Shown here: piece after piece, positions 35,458-47,579 of the stretch
How the letters are laid out: each line of letters starts with the position of its first letter
Position numbering within the stretch: position 1 is the first letter of the stretch
NCBI GenBank assembly: GCA_963978905.1
Contig: OZ022257.1
Location: 22,155,774 to 22,219,773 of the forward strand
Reading direction: 5' to 3'
Length of the DNA: 64,000 nt
Origin: Trichostrongylus colubriformis
Taxonomy: Eukaryota > Nematoda > Chromadorea > Rhabditida > Trichostrongylidae
Position numbers and translations under genes: made by a program
The notes under the pieces: model-generated
Told to the model about the DNA's origin: nothing
Database searches by the model: none
What the model saw: the letters and a program-made list of their open reading frames with translations, nothing else

Positions 35458-36383
35458 AAAATGCCATCCGAGCGCCGATCCGTTCAACGAATTTTTCGTT
35501 CATTACCAGCCATCCCTTTTTTTCCAAAAGTTTACTTGTGGAACGAGTAGGCTAGCGTGGAGTGGGTTCCCTACTGCGACTAGGACTTATCCCTTGTTTA
35601 ATACCAGCTGAGCTATGCACAGTACTGCACGAATCGCGAATATTGTAATTTGAAAATAGCCGATCTCGCAACCACGATATCAGAGGAGTACATATCGCAG
35701 AAACCACGCTGTGATAAGCGCAGTACTGAGCGCTAGCTCAGCTGGCCTTTGCAACCAGCCACCATTTTCGGGATTTCTCGCAACTTTGCCATCTAAGAGT
35801 TCCTTACTGATATCGAAGTAGTAAATGCTCACTTGCTAAGCATTTATAGTTGCTGTCGCAAATGGGGGGGGGGGGCATCACACTATGTACATTAATTTTA
35901 CTTAAGTCTAAAGGGAGAGAGGAACCCCTTCTTTCTTCAACTGAGGCTTAGGCAAAGGTAGATAAGCGACTTCTTATAAGATGTCCCGCTCATCGCGATA
36001 GCATCCATTTATGTATTCAAGTCTTACTGCTGGTTGATAATTCAGTAGCTCCTAACTGCTTAGTCTGCCTCTTTTCGAACGTTTAGATGGTTTAGCTGTC
36101 GATGCCTTCCTTTGCCACAGCTTAAAGGCAGTGCTTGGGAAAGTTCGGCAGAAAAGTAAAAGAAGTAGTAAATAGAAAGTCGAGATGCCCAGTAACAGGA
36201 CTCTGAAAAAAACGGATGGATGGTTGAAGACCTGAGAAATGGGACCCTTCCCCACCGTTGATTCCCGACGTGGAGCCTTCCCGTGAAAAGCGTGTAGTTC
36301 AAACGAGTTTTCCATTGACGTGTTGCCATGTCCTAAACACGAAGGGATGTTCGGAAATGAGGAAGAATCCTTTTTCTGGAGTT
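35458..36383 (-). repeat. Long repeat, arm B (uninterrupted)
   Basis: Inverse of 21897-23384 minus the tRNA-like insertion; 926 bp. It retains the single TATAAATGCT (as AGCATTTATA near 35840) and therefore documents the empty site. A G12-type run corresponds to the C-run of arm A. Confidence 0.85.
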
Positions 36384-36399
36384 AGCTTCAAGCCACAAC

Positions 36400-36660
36400 T
36401 GAGAAAGCGAGCCGCGATACCTTCTATTCCCACCCCAGCCAATCAATCGCCGGGAGGCGGACCGAGCAAAGTAAGGCGGCTCGAGCTGAAAAGGCCACCT
36501 TTGCCACAGTTCGGGGGCGCGCCCTTCGCGGAGGATTTCGCCGCAGAATGGCTTCCCAAACCCGTAGTTCTCGAGTGAATGACTCCTCTTAGGGATTCTC
36601 ATCACCCACATTACCCCTAACACTGTCTTTGAATCAGCGTATCAGCGTGGGTGTTAAGGA
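36400..36660 (+). repeat. Repeat family B, copy 2
   Basis: Shares GGATTTCGCCGCAGA and ACCCCTAACACTGTCTTTGA-type blocks with the copies at 34.7 and 44.1 kb; directly abuts long-repeat arm B. Confidence 0.55.
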
Positions 36661-37443
36661 TCAACATGTGCAACAGCGAAGAAACACGTCAGTCGCGGAG
36701 ACAGAAGCTATGTTGATAATCTCTGGTTGTGTTCTATGCAGGTCAACAGAGACTTAAAAGTTACAAGTGACGGGTCGTAAACATGCGTGAATAATTGGCC
36801 ACTCCAAACTGAGCCATTCCACGTGAACACCATCTAATATGAAGATGATGCTCACGTGAAATGGATCATCTGGTGCCAAAAAAAAAATCAAAACTGACGC
36901 GAAATTTTGCTTCCATTCAGATTTGCGTCATGGCCTTCCCTCCTTGTGTTCGGCACCTTACAAGACCTTACTGTTTTGCCCAAAAATCTTTCATCATCGT
37001 TGCACGAAAAATCAAATGTCATAACGCAAATGTATGGTAGTCCCAAACGCGCGCATACACTGCACAGGCTCGTCGAGCCAGAGGTCGCTCCATAAAAATA
37101 TTTACAACGTTCTGGCTCTACTAAACTCAAAAATCTTTCAAAATGTTCTGATCGCATATGTGTTAAAAGCTTAAGTGCTAAATTTAGTGATTAAAGTGCA
37201 CTATTTAGTGGACAAGCAGGGATAGGGATATAGTGCAAGCGCAACCTATACGCTTCCAGCCTCCCTTAACGTCATTTTTCCTCCAAGAAGCATACGCATT
37301 ACATCGAGGGTGCACCGCGCGTCAAGGATTTACTGACAGGGTGTCGTATATGACCGGCAGTGAGGAAAGGTCGTAATTGCAGAGGTCAACCATGACCCAG
37401 GACTGTTTTGTGCAGAAGTGATCTTATGGTTGTACTCCGTGTA
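36661..37443. other. No supported gene
   Basis: Unannotated; the minus-strand frame 36888-37157 is not recognised. Confidence 0.35.
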
Positions 37444-37445
37444 TA

Positions 37446-39020
37446 AACTGCGTTTCATATCTATAGGTCCACCCCAATATTTTCAATTACCGACGTTCCT
37501 TTGAATTCTACAAGGCTGTGATGGTTACAAATAAACTTTTCGTACCGAAATTTCCTAGATAAAGTGTTCTCAGGGATTTTCGAGCACAAGAACCTTTTTT
37601 ATAATAATTAGTACTATTTTCACCGTTTCAAAACTATAGGTCCACATCGTGACTTTGGAAAATTTATTACGAGAACAAGCAACAACTGAGCAACTAATAA
37701 CTTGTAGGTCCTCCTTTATTCGCAATGACTTCAATCAAGCGCTTCTGCATGCTCCGTGCTAGATTGGTCAGGACTGTTGGATCGAGAGCAGTCACACTTC
37801 GACAACGGACTCCTTCAACTCTTCAACGGAATCGTAATGCTTGGCATCGCTGTAGATCTTTTGCACCATGATAGCCCATACCTTTTCCATTGGCATGAGG
37901 TCAGGAGAACAGGCCAGCCATTCGAGAACGTCTATATTCCTGGCTGCGATCCACGCCGTAGTTGACCGACTTGCATGGATTGCAGCATTGTCGTGCATGA
38001 AGGTGACGACCTAGTATTGCGGCGACGTAGGAACGAAAGGAGATTGTCTTCCAGGACCTTCTGGTAGTCCTCCGAGTCCATGCGGCACAATACGAAGGCC
38101 AGGTCGAGCAGTCCATTCTCGCAAAGGGTACCCCAGACAATGAGCGAACCCCGCCAAAATTTCGTCTCGAGAAAGACGGTGGTTATTCACGCATATCCCG
38201 CCAGTGCTGCTTCCCACCGTCCTATCCATCGAGATTAAACTTTTTCTCATCGCTCCAGATTATCTTAAGCAAAAAAGACCTGTGCAAGGCTTCAAAAAGA
38301 TGGAAAGTCGCAAGTACCGTGCCTTAGACCAATCTCTTCCGATGTTCTCAGTCGCGAATTCAAAGCGAGCCATCTTATGATGTTCTGTGCGCCTCGGGAC
38401 TCGCTTCATAGTCTCTCTAGTGAGGTTTTCAAAGGACTGAGAGACCCTCCATACGGTTGTTTTGCACACAGAAAGAGACATTTCGGCTCGCACCCGATTG
38501 AGGCACATCGTGGAGTTCGACAGAAGGCGTCCAATCATTCTCTCATCTTGGCTGGAGAGCTTCCATGGACGGCCACCAGGGTTCTCCTCTCCGCAATGCT
38601 CTGGTTCTTGCAGGTAGATGTTCACGCAGTTGTGTGACCGACCAGTTCGAGCAGCGATCTTCCTCCAGCTTCGACGAAGGCTAGCACTCGAGCTTGTTCT
38701 TCTGAAGTAAGACGCTTACTACCAGGCATTGAAAGGACGATGTTAACCACGACCGTATGCATGCATAATTTCAAATTTGGCTTCATGCTTGTGGTGAAAT
38801 GGGAATTGTTTCATCAGTGGACCTTTAGTTTTGAAACGGGCAAGATTTAGCTTTTGGAATAACAAAAAAAACATTTCAGAGTTTCGACATTTTCGAAAAC
38901 ACTTTTTAGAGGACTTTCGATGGTGAGGAACTCAGTAATCCACGTTACAGTTTTTCAAAATCTATGAGGAGTTCATAAGCCGAAGATGCACGGGTGGACC
39001 TATAGATATGAAACGCAGTG
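37446..39020 (-). mobile_element. Tc1-type transposon with ~30-bp terminal repeats
   Basis: Ends share ACTGCGTTTCATATCTATAG followed by GTCCACC, flanked by TA (37444-37445 and 39021-39022). Length 1575 bp. The transposase lies on the minus strand. Confidence 0.88.
37792..38729 (-). pseudogene. Tc1-type DD34E transposase, broken
   Basis: Begins MPGSKRLTSEEQARVLAFVE (ATG at 38729-38727). After a frameshift, a helix-turn-helix continues in CVNIYLQEPEHCGEENPGGR and MARFEFATENIGRDWSK. The catalytic triad is visible: WSDEKKFNLDG (first Asp, followed by an in-frame TAG), MHDNAAIH (second Asp) and PMEKVW (Glu) exactly 34 residues later. At least two disruptions make it inactive. Confidence 0.85.
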
Positions 39021-39022
39021 TA

Positions 39023-40219
39023 TTAAATTCTAAACATTTTTTTGTGCCTCTGGAATGTTCCGTGTGAAAAGAATGTTTCGTGGGCAGTTTCCTTCACATG
39101 AGCAAAACGTTAGTGTATAAGTTGCCGCTGTACCTTGTGTACGTGCCCTATGTTTTACTCTGTCATCGGCTAGGAAGTGCGAGCACGGGGGGGGGGGGGG
39201 GTCGTGTTAAAGCGCTCATTTTCCTCGACACCTGAGAGTGCTCCAATGAAATTTCCATCGGTAATCATCAGTGATCGACAACACCTAGTCCCACTGTTAA
39301 CATTTGTGCCTTTCCAATCAATTACTGCGTCAAAATTGCTCTCGATAGCTTCTCAATTCTGGGGACGCACTCAAAATCTGTGCTTCGCTATTTCGAAGTG
39401 TCACCAGTCATAATGTCGGAATTGCACCATTTCTCATGGTAGATCCTGGAAAAAGGAAAATGCTGTCAACACCAGTTAAGGAGTGAGACTTATGCCATGG
39501 GAAATACAACGTTAATTTCGTCCCCAAAGGTGTGAAAATCGATCAGGAGGTCGTGTGATGGAAAGTCTAGACCGCCAGCTGAGCACACTGCGGATCACAA
39601 GGAGAGGAAGTTAAGGATCACGTACAGATGGTGCCAAACAAATCCATACCCGTGTGATGAACCAGCGAATCTTTTTTGTGATCATTATCTTGTGGAAACT
39701 TTACGTGACGTTTATCCTGAAGGAGAGTCGTGCGTTTCAAACAGCATCTTATAGCGTGCTCTGAAGAAGCACACGGAGAAAGCCCGAGCCACAAGTCCCA
39801 CAAAAAGTCGGGTGCCACCGCCAAAGTGTATCGAAACCCCTTCGAGCTGACCAAAATGATTAATGCATAGAAGTTTTGCACGGGTCTCTTTACCTGTGAG
39901 AGAGACCCGTGCGAAATTGGAGGAGCCCCCTATTCATCTGAAATTGTTACCAAAAAATAATACGTCCACATTGAGCAAGTGGTCGGTGACTTCTTTGATT
40001 CCCAATCTTCCCATTTCTGGGAGAAGGGAATCTCTGCCCGTTGACCTGCCCGTTGAGTGGGACAATATTGTAACTATCGATGGTTATCATATTGTTGATT
40101 AACTTGCATTATTTGCTGAGTTGTAAAATAAAACAGAAAAAATCTCAAACCTATCAAAACTTTTCGATCAACGTAATATTTAGTAGTTTTGTGTTGCAAT
40201 TACGCTCTTATCGTGCTTA
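39023..40219. other. Gap with a perfect hairpin
   Basis: A G16 run lies at about 39187-39202. GCACGGGTCTCT at 39878-39889 and its exact inverse at 39901-39912 can form a 12-bp hairpin. The frame 39863-40102 (+) running through the hairpin is unrecognised. Confidence 0.4.
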
Positions 40220-40221
40220 TA

Positions 40222-41495
40222 TTAGGGTGTCCGGAAAGTTTTGAGAAAATTTCGCCGCCTCACTTTGAAAAAGCGTAGCGCGCGAAGGCCAAGAGCAAAT
40301 GTGTAGATCAAAACATGGAAAGATAGAGGATGATCTGTAGATCAAATCAGCAGCTGATCGATTTTACATTTCATCATTAGCCTTTGTTGTCATCAATCGA
40401 ATAATGTGCGACAGACACGATACTCGACGTATCCTACTTCATCTTTACCGTTCCGGCCGCTCCTCCACTCAAGCGAGGAATGAGTTGCTGTCGTCGATGG
40501 ATGGCAATGCACCCTCTCTTGCCACCTGCTACAGATGGTACGATCGCTTTGCAATGGGAGACTTTAGCCTCGATGAAGCACCTCGATGCGGACGCCCTTC
40601 CTCTTCCAACACTGACATCGTTCTAGCTTCTGTGAGGACCAATCCTGCCCAAAGTTTGAGGGAGTTAGAGAGGAAGACTTCTACTTCTCGATCCACTATT
40701 CACGGCATTCTGAAAAGGAACGGCTCCCACGCGGCTCTGCCCGTAATTATTCCGCGGTCTCTTACCGCGAGAGAGCGTGCGGTGAGGGTCGACGTATGCC
40801 AGAAGCTCCTCGATCGAGAACGAACGACGACTTGGGCAAGGTTCATAATCGCTCAGGATGAAAAGTGGATCTCGTACGAAAATCTGGATAGGAAATTGGA
40901 GTGGTTGCCGTCGGGTCAAAAGCCGGACCCCGTTCCAAAGCGAAGCTCCCACACCAAGAAGGACTTGCTCTCGTTTTTTTTCTGCTCCACCGGCTGCGTT
41001 TACTACGAGATACTTCATGAGGGTACTACTGTCACATCATCGGTATTCTGTGAACAACTACGAGAGCTGGTGTCCCGAGCTCCACTTTCCCATAAACTCC
41101 GAGGCAAGTTTCACATCGTCATGGACATGGCCCGACCCCATCATGCGAAGTCGACAAGGGACGAGCTGGAGAGTTTGGGAATCGAATGGCTACCACATCC
41201 TCCGTATTCACCTGACCTTAGCCCTTGTGATTACCATGCATTCAGGAGTCTCCAGGCTTACGCTACGGGCAAGATGTTCAAGAACCATCAGGATGTCAAG
41301 CGTATGGTCGACGAATGGATTGCGCCCCGGCCTGCCTCCTTCTGGAAGGAAGGTATCGATGCACTGCCCAATCGGTGGAGAGAAGTCGTGGCTAAGAAGG
41401 GCCACTATCTTGATTACTGATTTTTCGTTTTTATTGTTGTTGATATGTGTTGAATAAAATGACCGAATTTTCTCAAAACTTTCCGGACACCCTAA
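40222..41495 (+). mobile_element. Mariner transposon, apparently complete
   Basis: 1274 bp with perfect 30-bp terminal inverted repeats beginning TTAGGGTGTCCGGAAAGTTT (40222-40251 and 41466-41495), flanked by TA duplications (40220-40221 and 41496-41497). The perfect ends and open transposase frame suggest recent activity. Confidence 0.95.
40404..41420 (+). CDS. Mariner transposase, DD34D, 338 aa, intact
   Basis: Single exon, 338 codons, the usual length (about 340-350) for mariner. Cut-and-paste transposase acting on its own ends at TA sites. N-terminal paired-like helix-turn-helix domain (about 1-105; GDFSLDEAPRCGRPSSS is the typical linker). Catalytic domain: AQDEKWISY (first Asp, about residue 153), VMDMARPHHA (second Asp; the family usually has DNARPH, here Asn is Met) and SPDLSPCDYH (third Asp), with exactly 34 residues between the last two. 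Ends NRWREVVAKKGHYLDY as in the family. AATAAA at 41453-41458. The Asn-to-Met change next to the second Asp may matter for activity. Confidence 0.95.
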   Translation: MCDRHDTRRILLHLYRSGRSSTQARNELLSSMDGNAPSLATCYRWYDRFAMGDFSLDEAPRCGRPSSSNTDIVLASVRTNPAQSLRELERKTSTSRSTIHGILKRNGSHAALPVIIPRSLTARERAVRVDVCQKLLDRERTTTWARFIIAQDEKWISYENLDRKLEWLPSGQKPDPVPKRSSHTKKDLLSFFFCSTGCVYYEILHEGTTVTSSVFCEQLRELVSRAPLSHKLRGKFHIVMDMARPHHAKSTRDELESLGIEWLPHPPYSPDLSPCDYHAFRSLQAYATGKMFKNHQDVKRMVDEWIAPRPASFWKEGIDALPNRWREVVAKKGHYLDY

Positions 41496-41497
41496 TA

Positions 41498-42616
41498 GTA
41501 CATATTTCAGATCTTGACTATTCTTAAGGCTGATAAAGGAGCGCTTATTCAACGAATCAACGATGATCAAAAATCGCACTTGTCTGACAGGCTATAATTA
41601 TCAGAAATCGGCTATCCGTCAAATGGGCGCTCTTTACGAGCGTGCCTTTCGGGCCTAGACATTTGAAGGACGGCCCAACCGAATCGCTCTCATACTTCGC
41701 CTTTTCCGCAAATGATCAGTTGATAGAACTCTTTGACTTCTGCTTTACATTGCCGAAAAGGTAGCAAATTAATGCCACGAATGCTTTAACCTTTTTCAGC
41801 TACTCTCGTTGTGATCGTGCGTCCCTGATTTTCACGTCATTTTGCTTGCTTAAAGCATTTGCGATAGTTCAGATGGTTTATGGAACCGTTTTTCACTTTT
41901 GAAGAAATAAATTTCAGAATTTTCGTGTAAATCTGCCTCTGTTCAAAGGTCAGAAACTCCTGAATGGTGGCAATCCGACCGGAATGCGGTGATGGGGAAG
42001 GCTTGCTCTGTTTTACTCCTCGCTCTTTGTCAGCAGCATTTATCAGCGTATTCCTCAGCATTTTTTATCCTCATGATCCAACACTTTAACCCACTCAAGG
42101 TAATCTTGGAATACGTCTTCAAGTTTTAAAACCGATATGGTTACCCGATTACTCCTTTTTCGGCTTGAGCTCCAGCCCTTTCGCGGAATTTCGTTATAAA
42201 CGAGCCCTCATGTGAAATCCTTGCATCACAAACGCATGTAGAACGATACCTGTAGGTACGCAGAACTCATAATCTAAAGAAAACTGAACGTGTCGACAAC
42301 TATGGTGCTTAACTGTATATGAGAGGTTCCCATATCCAGGTTGTACAGCAAGTTTTTTTTTGGTTTTTTTCGTGTTTTTCCCTACATTCTCACTGCTTTC
42401 CTCGATATGTACTCGGTAGAGAATTTTTTGCTCTGTCATCTTTTTGGGTTCGTTTTTTCCTGTCGGTTGTTTAGTGTTTTTGAGGTATGAGAGTGGAAAG
42501 TCCGAGGCAAAAATCAGCGCTTTCAGCACCTGCACTTCTAACCTTAAAACCACTGGTTTATGATAAATTTTATTTCGTCCCAAAATAGTATTAATAAGTT
42601 AATGATTTATAACCAG
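41498..42616. other. No supported gene
   Basis: A 129-codon minus-strand frame (42194-42583) has a lysine-rich middle and no recognisable relatives; nothing else seen. Confidence 0.35.
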
Positions 42617-43668
42617 TTAGCTGGCGCACACTACTGTGCGCGTAACACCATGGGCATCAGTGGGTCAATTGGAATTGCTATTTGCTATGAATTTTACTTA
42701 GCACCCATTACCGCATCTCATCAATAACTATTCCGCAACACTCGCGCACGACAAACGGAAGGGTGGCCTATTAGCCATTCCCCTACCTACGCAAGAATAG
42801 ATGAAGATCTCTTCTGAATTACTCATTCGTCGATGTGGTACGGCCATCTACGCAAAATCGTCAATTTCATCAGTACTAATCGATGATGGCATCTTTAAAA
42901 ATATTTCCTGCGCAACTTTCTTTACCTATCGGTGTGGTTCAATGAGCAGTTTCTTCACCTCTTACATTACTATCACATAATATGGTGGATTTTGCCACTC
43001 ATCGCAGTATCTCACATCGTTAAGTGAATTTTCAATTCTGGCCCTGCCAGCATCGTGAGCTGCACTTGCCTTTCACTTTCACTCATCGTTTTCTTCGTCT
43101 CCAAACCTTCCCGGAACCACGCTGCTAATTTTCGACCCAAGCTACGCCCACCATGGCGAAGGCTTCGCTTACCTGGAGTTTTGTCTCCCCTACATAGCTC
43201 TAGTCACTGCTGACCACGCTACTTTCCCCCGTCCTTTTAGAACCGAATTGCAAATACAGCTCACGAGTCGATATTTACACGCTCCGCCCATTGTTGGCGG
43301 GTCTCTGCTACTTCAAGAATGTTCGACATACATAGCTTGCACACTAGTCTTATCTGCCAATATTTCTCCGAGTTTCTATGTGGCGTTGATCCGAGCTATG
43401 GAGATTTGTGTAAGGACCACCCAGTGCGCTCCACTCACTGTGTCCCGGCCTCTTTCATGGCTTTCAGGAGCTCATGGATGATCTTAACACATCTTTTCCC
43501 GTATTTGGACCATTTTCGGGTCAAACCAACGAATTTCGGTCGGAGGACATTTCAGTGCACGCTCCACGGTGGGCGGATATTAACTTGGTTCATGAGAGCT
43601 CCTCGCTCCTTGTCTCACGCTCTACCCATTCTGAAGCTGTTCCCATGCCGTTTTTCATGTAAAGCCTA
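42617..43668 (+). repeat. Repeat family D, long copy
   Basis: Begins TAGCTGGCGCACACTACTGTGCGCG and ends TTTCAGTGCACGCTCC ... TTTTTCATGTAAAGCC. The same terminal blocks are contiguous in the 13.15-kb copy, so about 860 bp here are extra. Internal frames are not recognisable. A GGAC/GGAT short tandem follows at about 43684. Confidence 0.45.
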
Positions 43669-44059
43669 ATTTGGTGACAGTCGGACGGACGGACGGATGG
43701 ATGATGACAATGAGCGATCGGTGGCGAAGAGTTCAAGGTGGTATATGGTGGATGGTTCGAAGTACACTGTTTGATCAGCATGGATGCGCATACTTTCCGC
43801 AAGTTCACGTAACCCAATTCGATAGGGAGTGAAAGGGCATCATGACCAAATATCTGATCAAAAAGCTTGCTCAAGAACGAAGAATTATTCGTTAAAAGAA
43901 AAACAGGCTGGTGTGGGGGCTTCGCTTATCAGGGATGCAGTGGCTCTGCCAAAAGCGCATGGGTTTGCATTCGATTGACTGACACGGAAGCAAAGCAGGT
44001 GCAGGTCACGCTCCATTATTGTCCACGTTCTTCTTTCTCTATCGAAGCGTAACCCCCTT

Positions 44060-44250
44060 TCCAGGAGGCGGAGTCAGTCATCCAAGGCGTTAGGTGTCAT
44101 CCGTTGTGCCGTTTCTACAGCTCAAAAGCGCGCTTTTTCGCCGGGATTTCGCCACAGAGGCTTCTTACACCGACAGTTTCTATGTAAGTGACTTTTTTGG
44201 GGATTCCTCGATTACCACATTGCCCCTAATGGTGTCTTCAAAGCAATGAA
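44060..44250 (+). repeat. Repeat family B, copy 3
   Basis: GCTTTTTCGCCGGGATTTCG, AAGTGACTTTTTTGGGGATT and GCCCCTAATGGTGTCTTC occur in the family order. Confidence 0.6.
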
Positions 44251-44939
44251 GTAAGGTAGCAAGCAGTAGTGGAATAGGCTGTAGCACTGATTACGTGATG
44301 TTCAGCATGCTCTAAATCAATCCTCCTATTACTGTGATCGGTGCAGTCCGACGCGCTGTCCTTTCTCGCTGTACCAAACAGTCCTTTGCCCAACTTCGTA
44401 ATTTGTGATACCGATAATTTTAAACAAAATTGATCTAAGCGCACATGATACCAGACTCGTACGACTGGACTCATTTTTGGGGATTCCTCAATTGAATGGC
44501 GTGGCTTTTGACTTACGAAATCGAATGGTCCATCCTGTAGTTCCATAGAGCAGGAGAGTATCTTGAGCTGTGTATGGATGCATTTTCCTGATGGACAATC
44601 ACAAATTTCAAAATTGACATTATTGTGACATCCCTTTTTAGATTTATTGAGATAAAACCGGTGAGCTCCACTCGTTCACGGTTTTTTCTCAGTTAAAGAA
44701 TAATTAAAGTAATGAAAAAGAAGCGTACCCAGCAAAAACAGAGCTGACGTGGCTGACACTAGTTATGCGATAGTTCATTTAAAAAAAGAAAACTTGCAAG
44801 CTTTTACTTTCGATCCACCCCATATCTCTAGTCGGTCTGGTCTGCACGGCTCGGCTAATCCCCCAGTAATCTGCATACGCGGCGACCTCCTTTGGGTGCT
44901 GATCTGGTGCAACTATAGCACCCCTTAGAATACCTGCGA
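44251..44939. other. No gene seen
   Basis: Only overlapping, unrecognised frames. Confidence 0.35.
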
Positions 44940-45011
44940 GCGTTTCATTTAAGTAATCAATTAAGCAGGCGTTCAAGTAGATGGTAGGTGCTATCACGAT
45001 CTAAGCTTGAC

Positions 45012-45056
45012 ACAGTGAGACTAATTTGGGGACACACCCCAAATTAGTCTCACTGT
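45012..45056. repeat. Perfect inverted repeat, 20-bp arms
   Basis: ACAGTGAGACTAATTTGGGG at 45012-45031 and its exact inverse at 45037-45056, loop ACACA. Followed directly by another GGGGACACACCCCA, so a short duplication of the loop region has occurred. Confidence 0.85.
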
Positions 45057-45064
45057 GGGGACAC

Positions 45065-45250
45065 ACCCCAATGCAAGTGTTCCGATGATCAGTGCGGGGT
45101 CAGGTCACCCATATATGGGCCTGCTCCACGAGGCGATTGTTTTACAACTGATTTCGAGATCTTGTTAACGTAGTTGGTCTATTTATGCTAAAGATAAAGG
45201 TCAATGAATAAAGGCAGTTATTTGCGAAGTTAAATTTGTAATAAGCTCTC
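45065..45250 (+). repeat. Repeat family C, copy 1
   Basis: Shares GTGCGGGGTCAGGT-type, ATTTCGAGATCTTG and TTTGTAATAA blocks with 61360-61570. Confidence 0.5.
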
Positions 45251-45261
45251 AAGAGAAGGCT

Positions 45262-45815
45262 CCGAGGCCGAAGTGGCCACTCGGAATGACATACATATGG
45301 CTCGACGTATTTTTGGACGCTGACTCGAATCTGCATTACAAATTTGCAAAACGATTCTCTGAGCGGAGTAATGGAGCGTTTTTTGAAAAAAAATACTATT
45401 AAGAGGTAAGTTTGGAAGGCCGCAGCACGCGAGCCAGACATTCTCGCACGAAACCAGTGCGATTTCCGTGTTCAGGGGACTAAACTACCCATGGCAGGAT
45501 TTCAGGCAATTCGAGAATTTGACCAAATTTCGAAAAAAATCTTGGCTTACTCAATGCCTCGAACTGGCTGAAAACATGTACCTTAAGGGAATTTAGTCCC
45601 TGAACACGGAAGTCGCATCGGTTTCATGCGAAAATGTCTGGCTCGCGCGCTGCGGGCTTCCCAACTTGCCTCTTAATAGTATTTTTTTCAAAAAACCCTC
45701 CATTACTCCGCTCAGAGAATATTTCTGCAAATTTGGAGTGCAGGTTCGAGATCAGCGTCCGAAAAGACGTGGGACCATATGTATCTCATTCCGATCGGCC
45801 ACTGACCTCGGGTAC
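45262..45815. repeat. Palindromic copy of repeat family R2
   Basis: Arms of about 225 bp (45262-45488 and 45592-45815) are inverse copies, from CCGAGG...GTGGCC to GTTCAGGGGACTAAA, around a ~100-bp spacer. Roughly 85-90% alike by eye. Single arms of the same family occur at 18.8-20.6 and 21.4 kb. Confidence 0.8.
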
Positions 45816-47579
45816 TTCCTTTGTTGGATGTATGTAATATGAATGGTTGTGATGCGATATTTCCATTATATACAAATTTCGCTTGAAAGCAGAAAGGATC
45901 TGTTGAAATGATGGAAACTAGCACTGTGGCAGCTCGCAAAATAAGGTTTTACTATTATGAGGATGTTAATTCAGTCTTTTCCATAGAAAATTGCTCGCCA
46001 CAGCCCCACGCTGGTGAACTGAGCTCTAACAACCGTCAGAACACTTGCACGACACCCGACTAATTTGTTACTCATCCCCATGAGTGGTTGTTTTTCTCCA
46101 TCGACCTCATTATCGCAATCCCTCGTTTGCATACCGCATGGACCCCGGAATACCTGCAAGCGTTTCAACTGAATAATCAATTAAGCAGGCGCTTAAACAT
46201 GTAGATGGTAGGTTTGTCACGATCTGAGCTTGATTGCTATCACGATCTAGGCTTGAAGCTAATTTGTTGCTCACCTCTATGAGCGACATACCGGCAAACA
46301 GACACAAAAAGTTAGTGGTTTATATAATAGGAAGGTTATATTTATGAACTGATCAGTTATGTATTATTCCCCTTATTAAGTTTGACATGGAGCGAGGAAG
46401 GTTAGTTTTTTGAAAAGCGATAGGAAGCGAAGAAGAGCAGTCGCCGAAAGTGTGGACGCTTGCCTCCCGGGTATTTTACATTCTACGTCTTCGTTCCAAA
46501 TATCAAGCAATTAAATGATTCAAACACAATTAACAGGATTTTGTAAGACGGAAAAAATCCAACAAATCCTATCTACACTTTGCCGGAGTACAACGAGAAT
46601 TTTGTAAAAAAAAAGGGAATAAAAACTTTAAGGAATTTGTAGTGCAATGCAATAGTAATAAGCTGCAACGAAAATTTCGGGCGGTTTTCGCAACTTCCTC
46701 TTCAATAGATCATAACTCGGCTCAACCTACTTCCTTTTCCACAAAATAAGTCCCTTTTGTCACACTTCTGCCAGTATGACAGGTGCGTCGTCGTTTAGCT
46801 AAACGGATTACGATTGCGCGAAGCAGTAAAAAAAGGGCTGCAAATCATCAGGCTCCCCAAACTTCATGCTTGCAAAGAAGCTATCCAGATCTTGGTGAAA
46901 CGGTATTAACATCTGGCCTAGTTAATACTATGAAGAAGGGAGGGCTTTGGTATGCACACTTTTATGCCATACTTTTGTGTGAGGTCGTGCGGCGCCCTTT
47001 CTCATGCTTTGACCGATAGAGCTTAAATGGATCGGGCACCAACACTGGCACGGAAAAATTTGGTAATTTAAGTCTCTCCTTCGCAAATTTAGAGTTTCTT
47101 TTCGTTTCTGGTCTTTCAGAACCAGGAAGGAATTGGGTCATACGGTGCCTTCCCACATGCTTCCCCACGTTGCTGCTTGACCGAGCTTGAACCCATGATC
47201 ATTCAAAAAGTCTTCTTATCTAATGTGCATCAAATTGTCTTCCCAATTCTGAATCATTGCAGATTTTCAAGATAATCACACATTATTCAGAAAAGAGACT
47301 GGAAAACGACTTTTGTTTGGTTTTTCTTCACTTTTATGTTTTTGCACCCTGAACATCATGTTTGAGCGGGGCATTCCACGATTATGATCCTGGAATGAGC
47401 CTTCGATCTGAGTGGGGAATTCTCAACGGGGAGAGTTTTCCATATTGGAAAAATTCGCGTCGAGGAATTCACGAGCATTTCCTCGACGCAGTGCTTGACC
47501 CTGGTCGCAAAAGCCAGAACTTCCTGCAACCTATCGCTTACAAGACCATGCAATGGGCATAGCATTCATTTAACCCAGT
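45816..47579. other. No supported gene; one short duplicated block
   Basis: 46143-46256 repeats the GCGTTTCA...AATCAATTAAGCAGGCG...GATGGTAGGT...TATCACGATCTA block also present at 44938-45005, inside itself duplicated once (CACGATCT). Frames at 46783-47019 and 47356-47565 are unrecognised. Confidence 0.35.

Noticed and set aside
40665..41018. Minus-strand frame within the mariner
   Set aside because: Shadow of the transposase frame.
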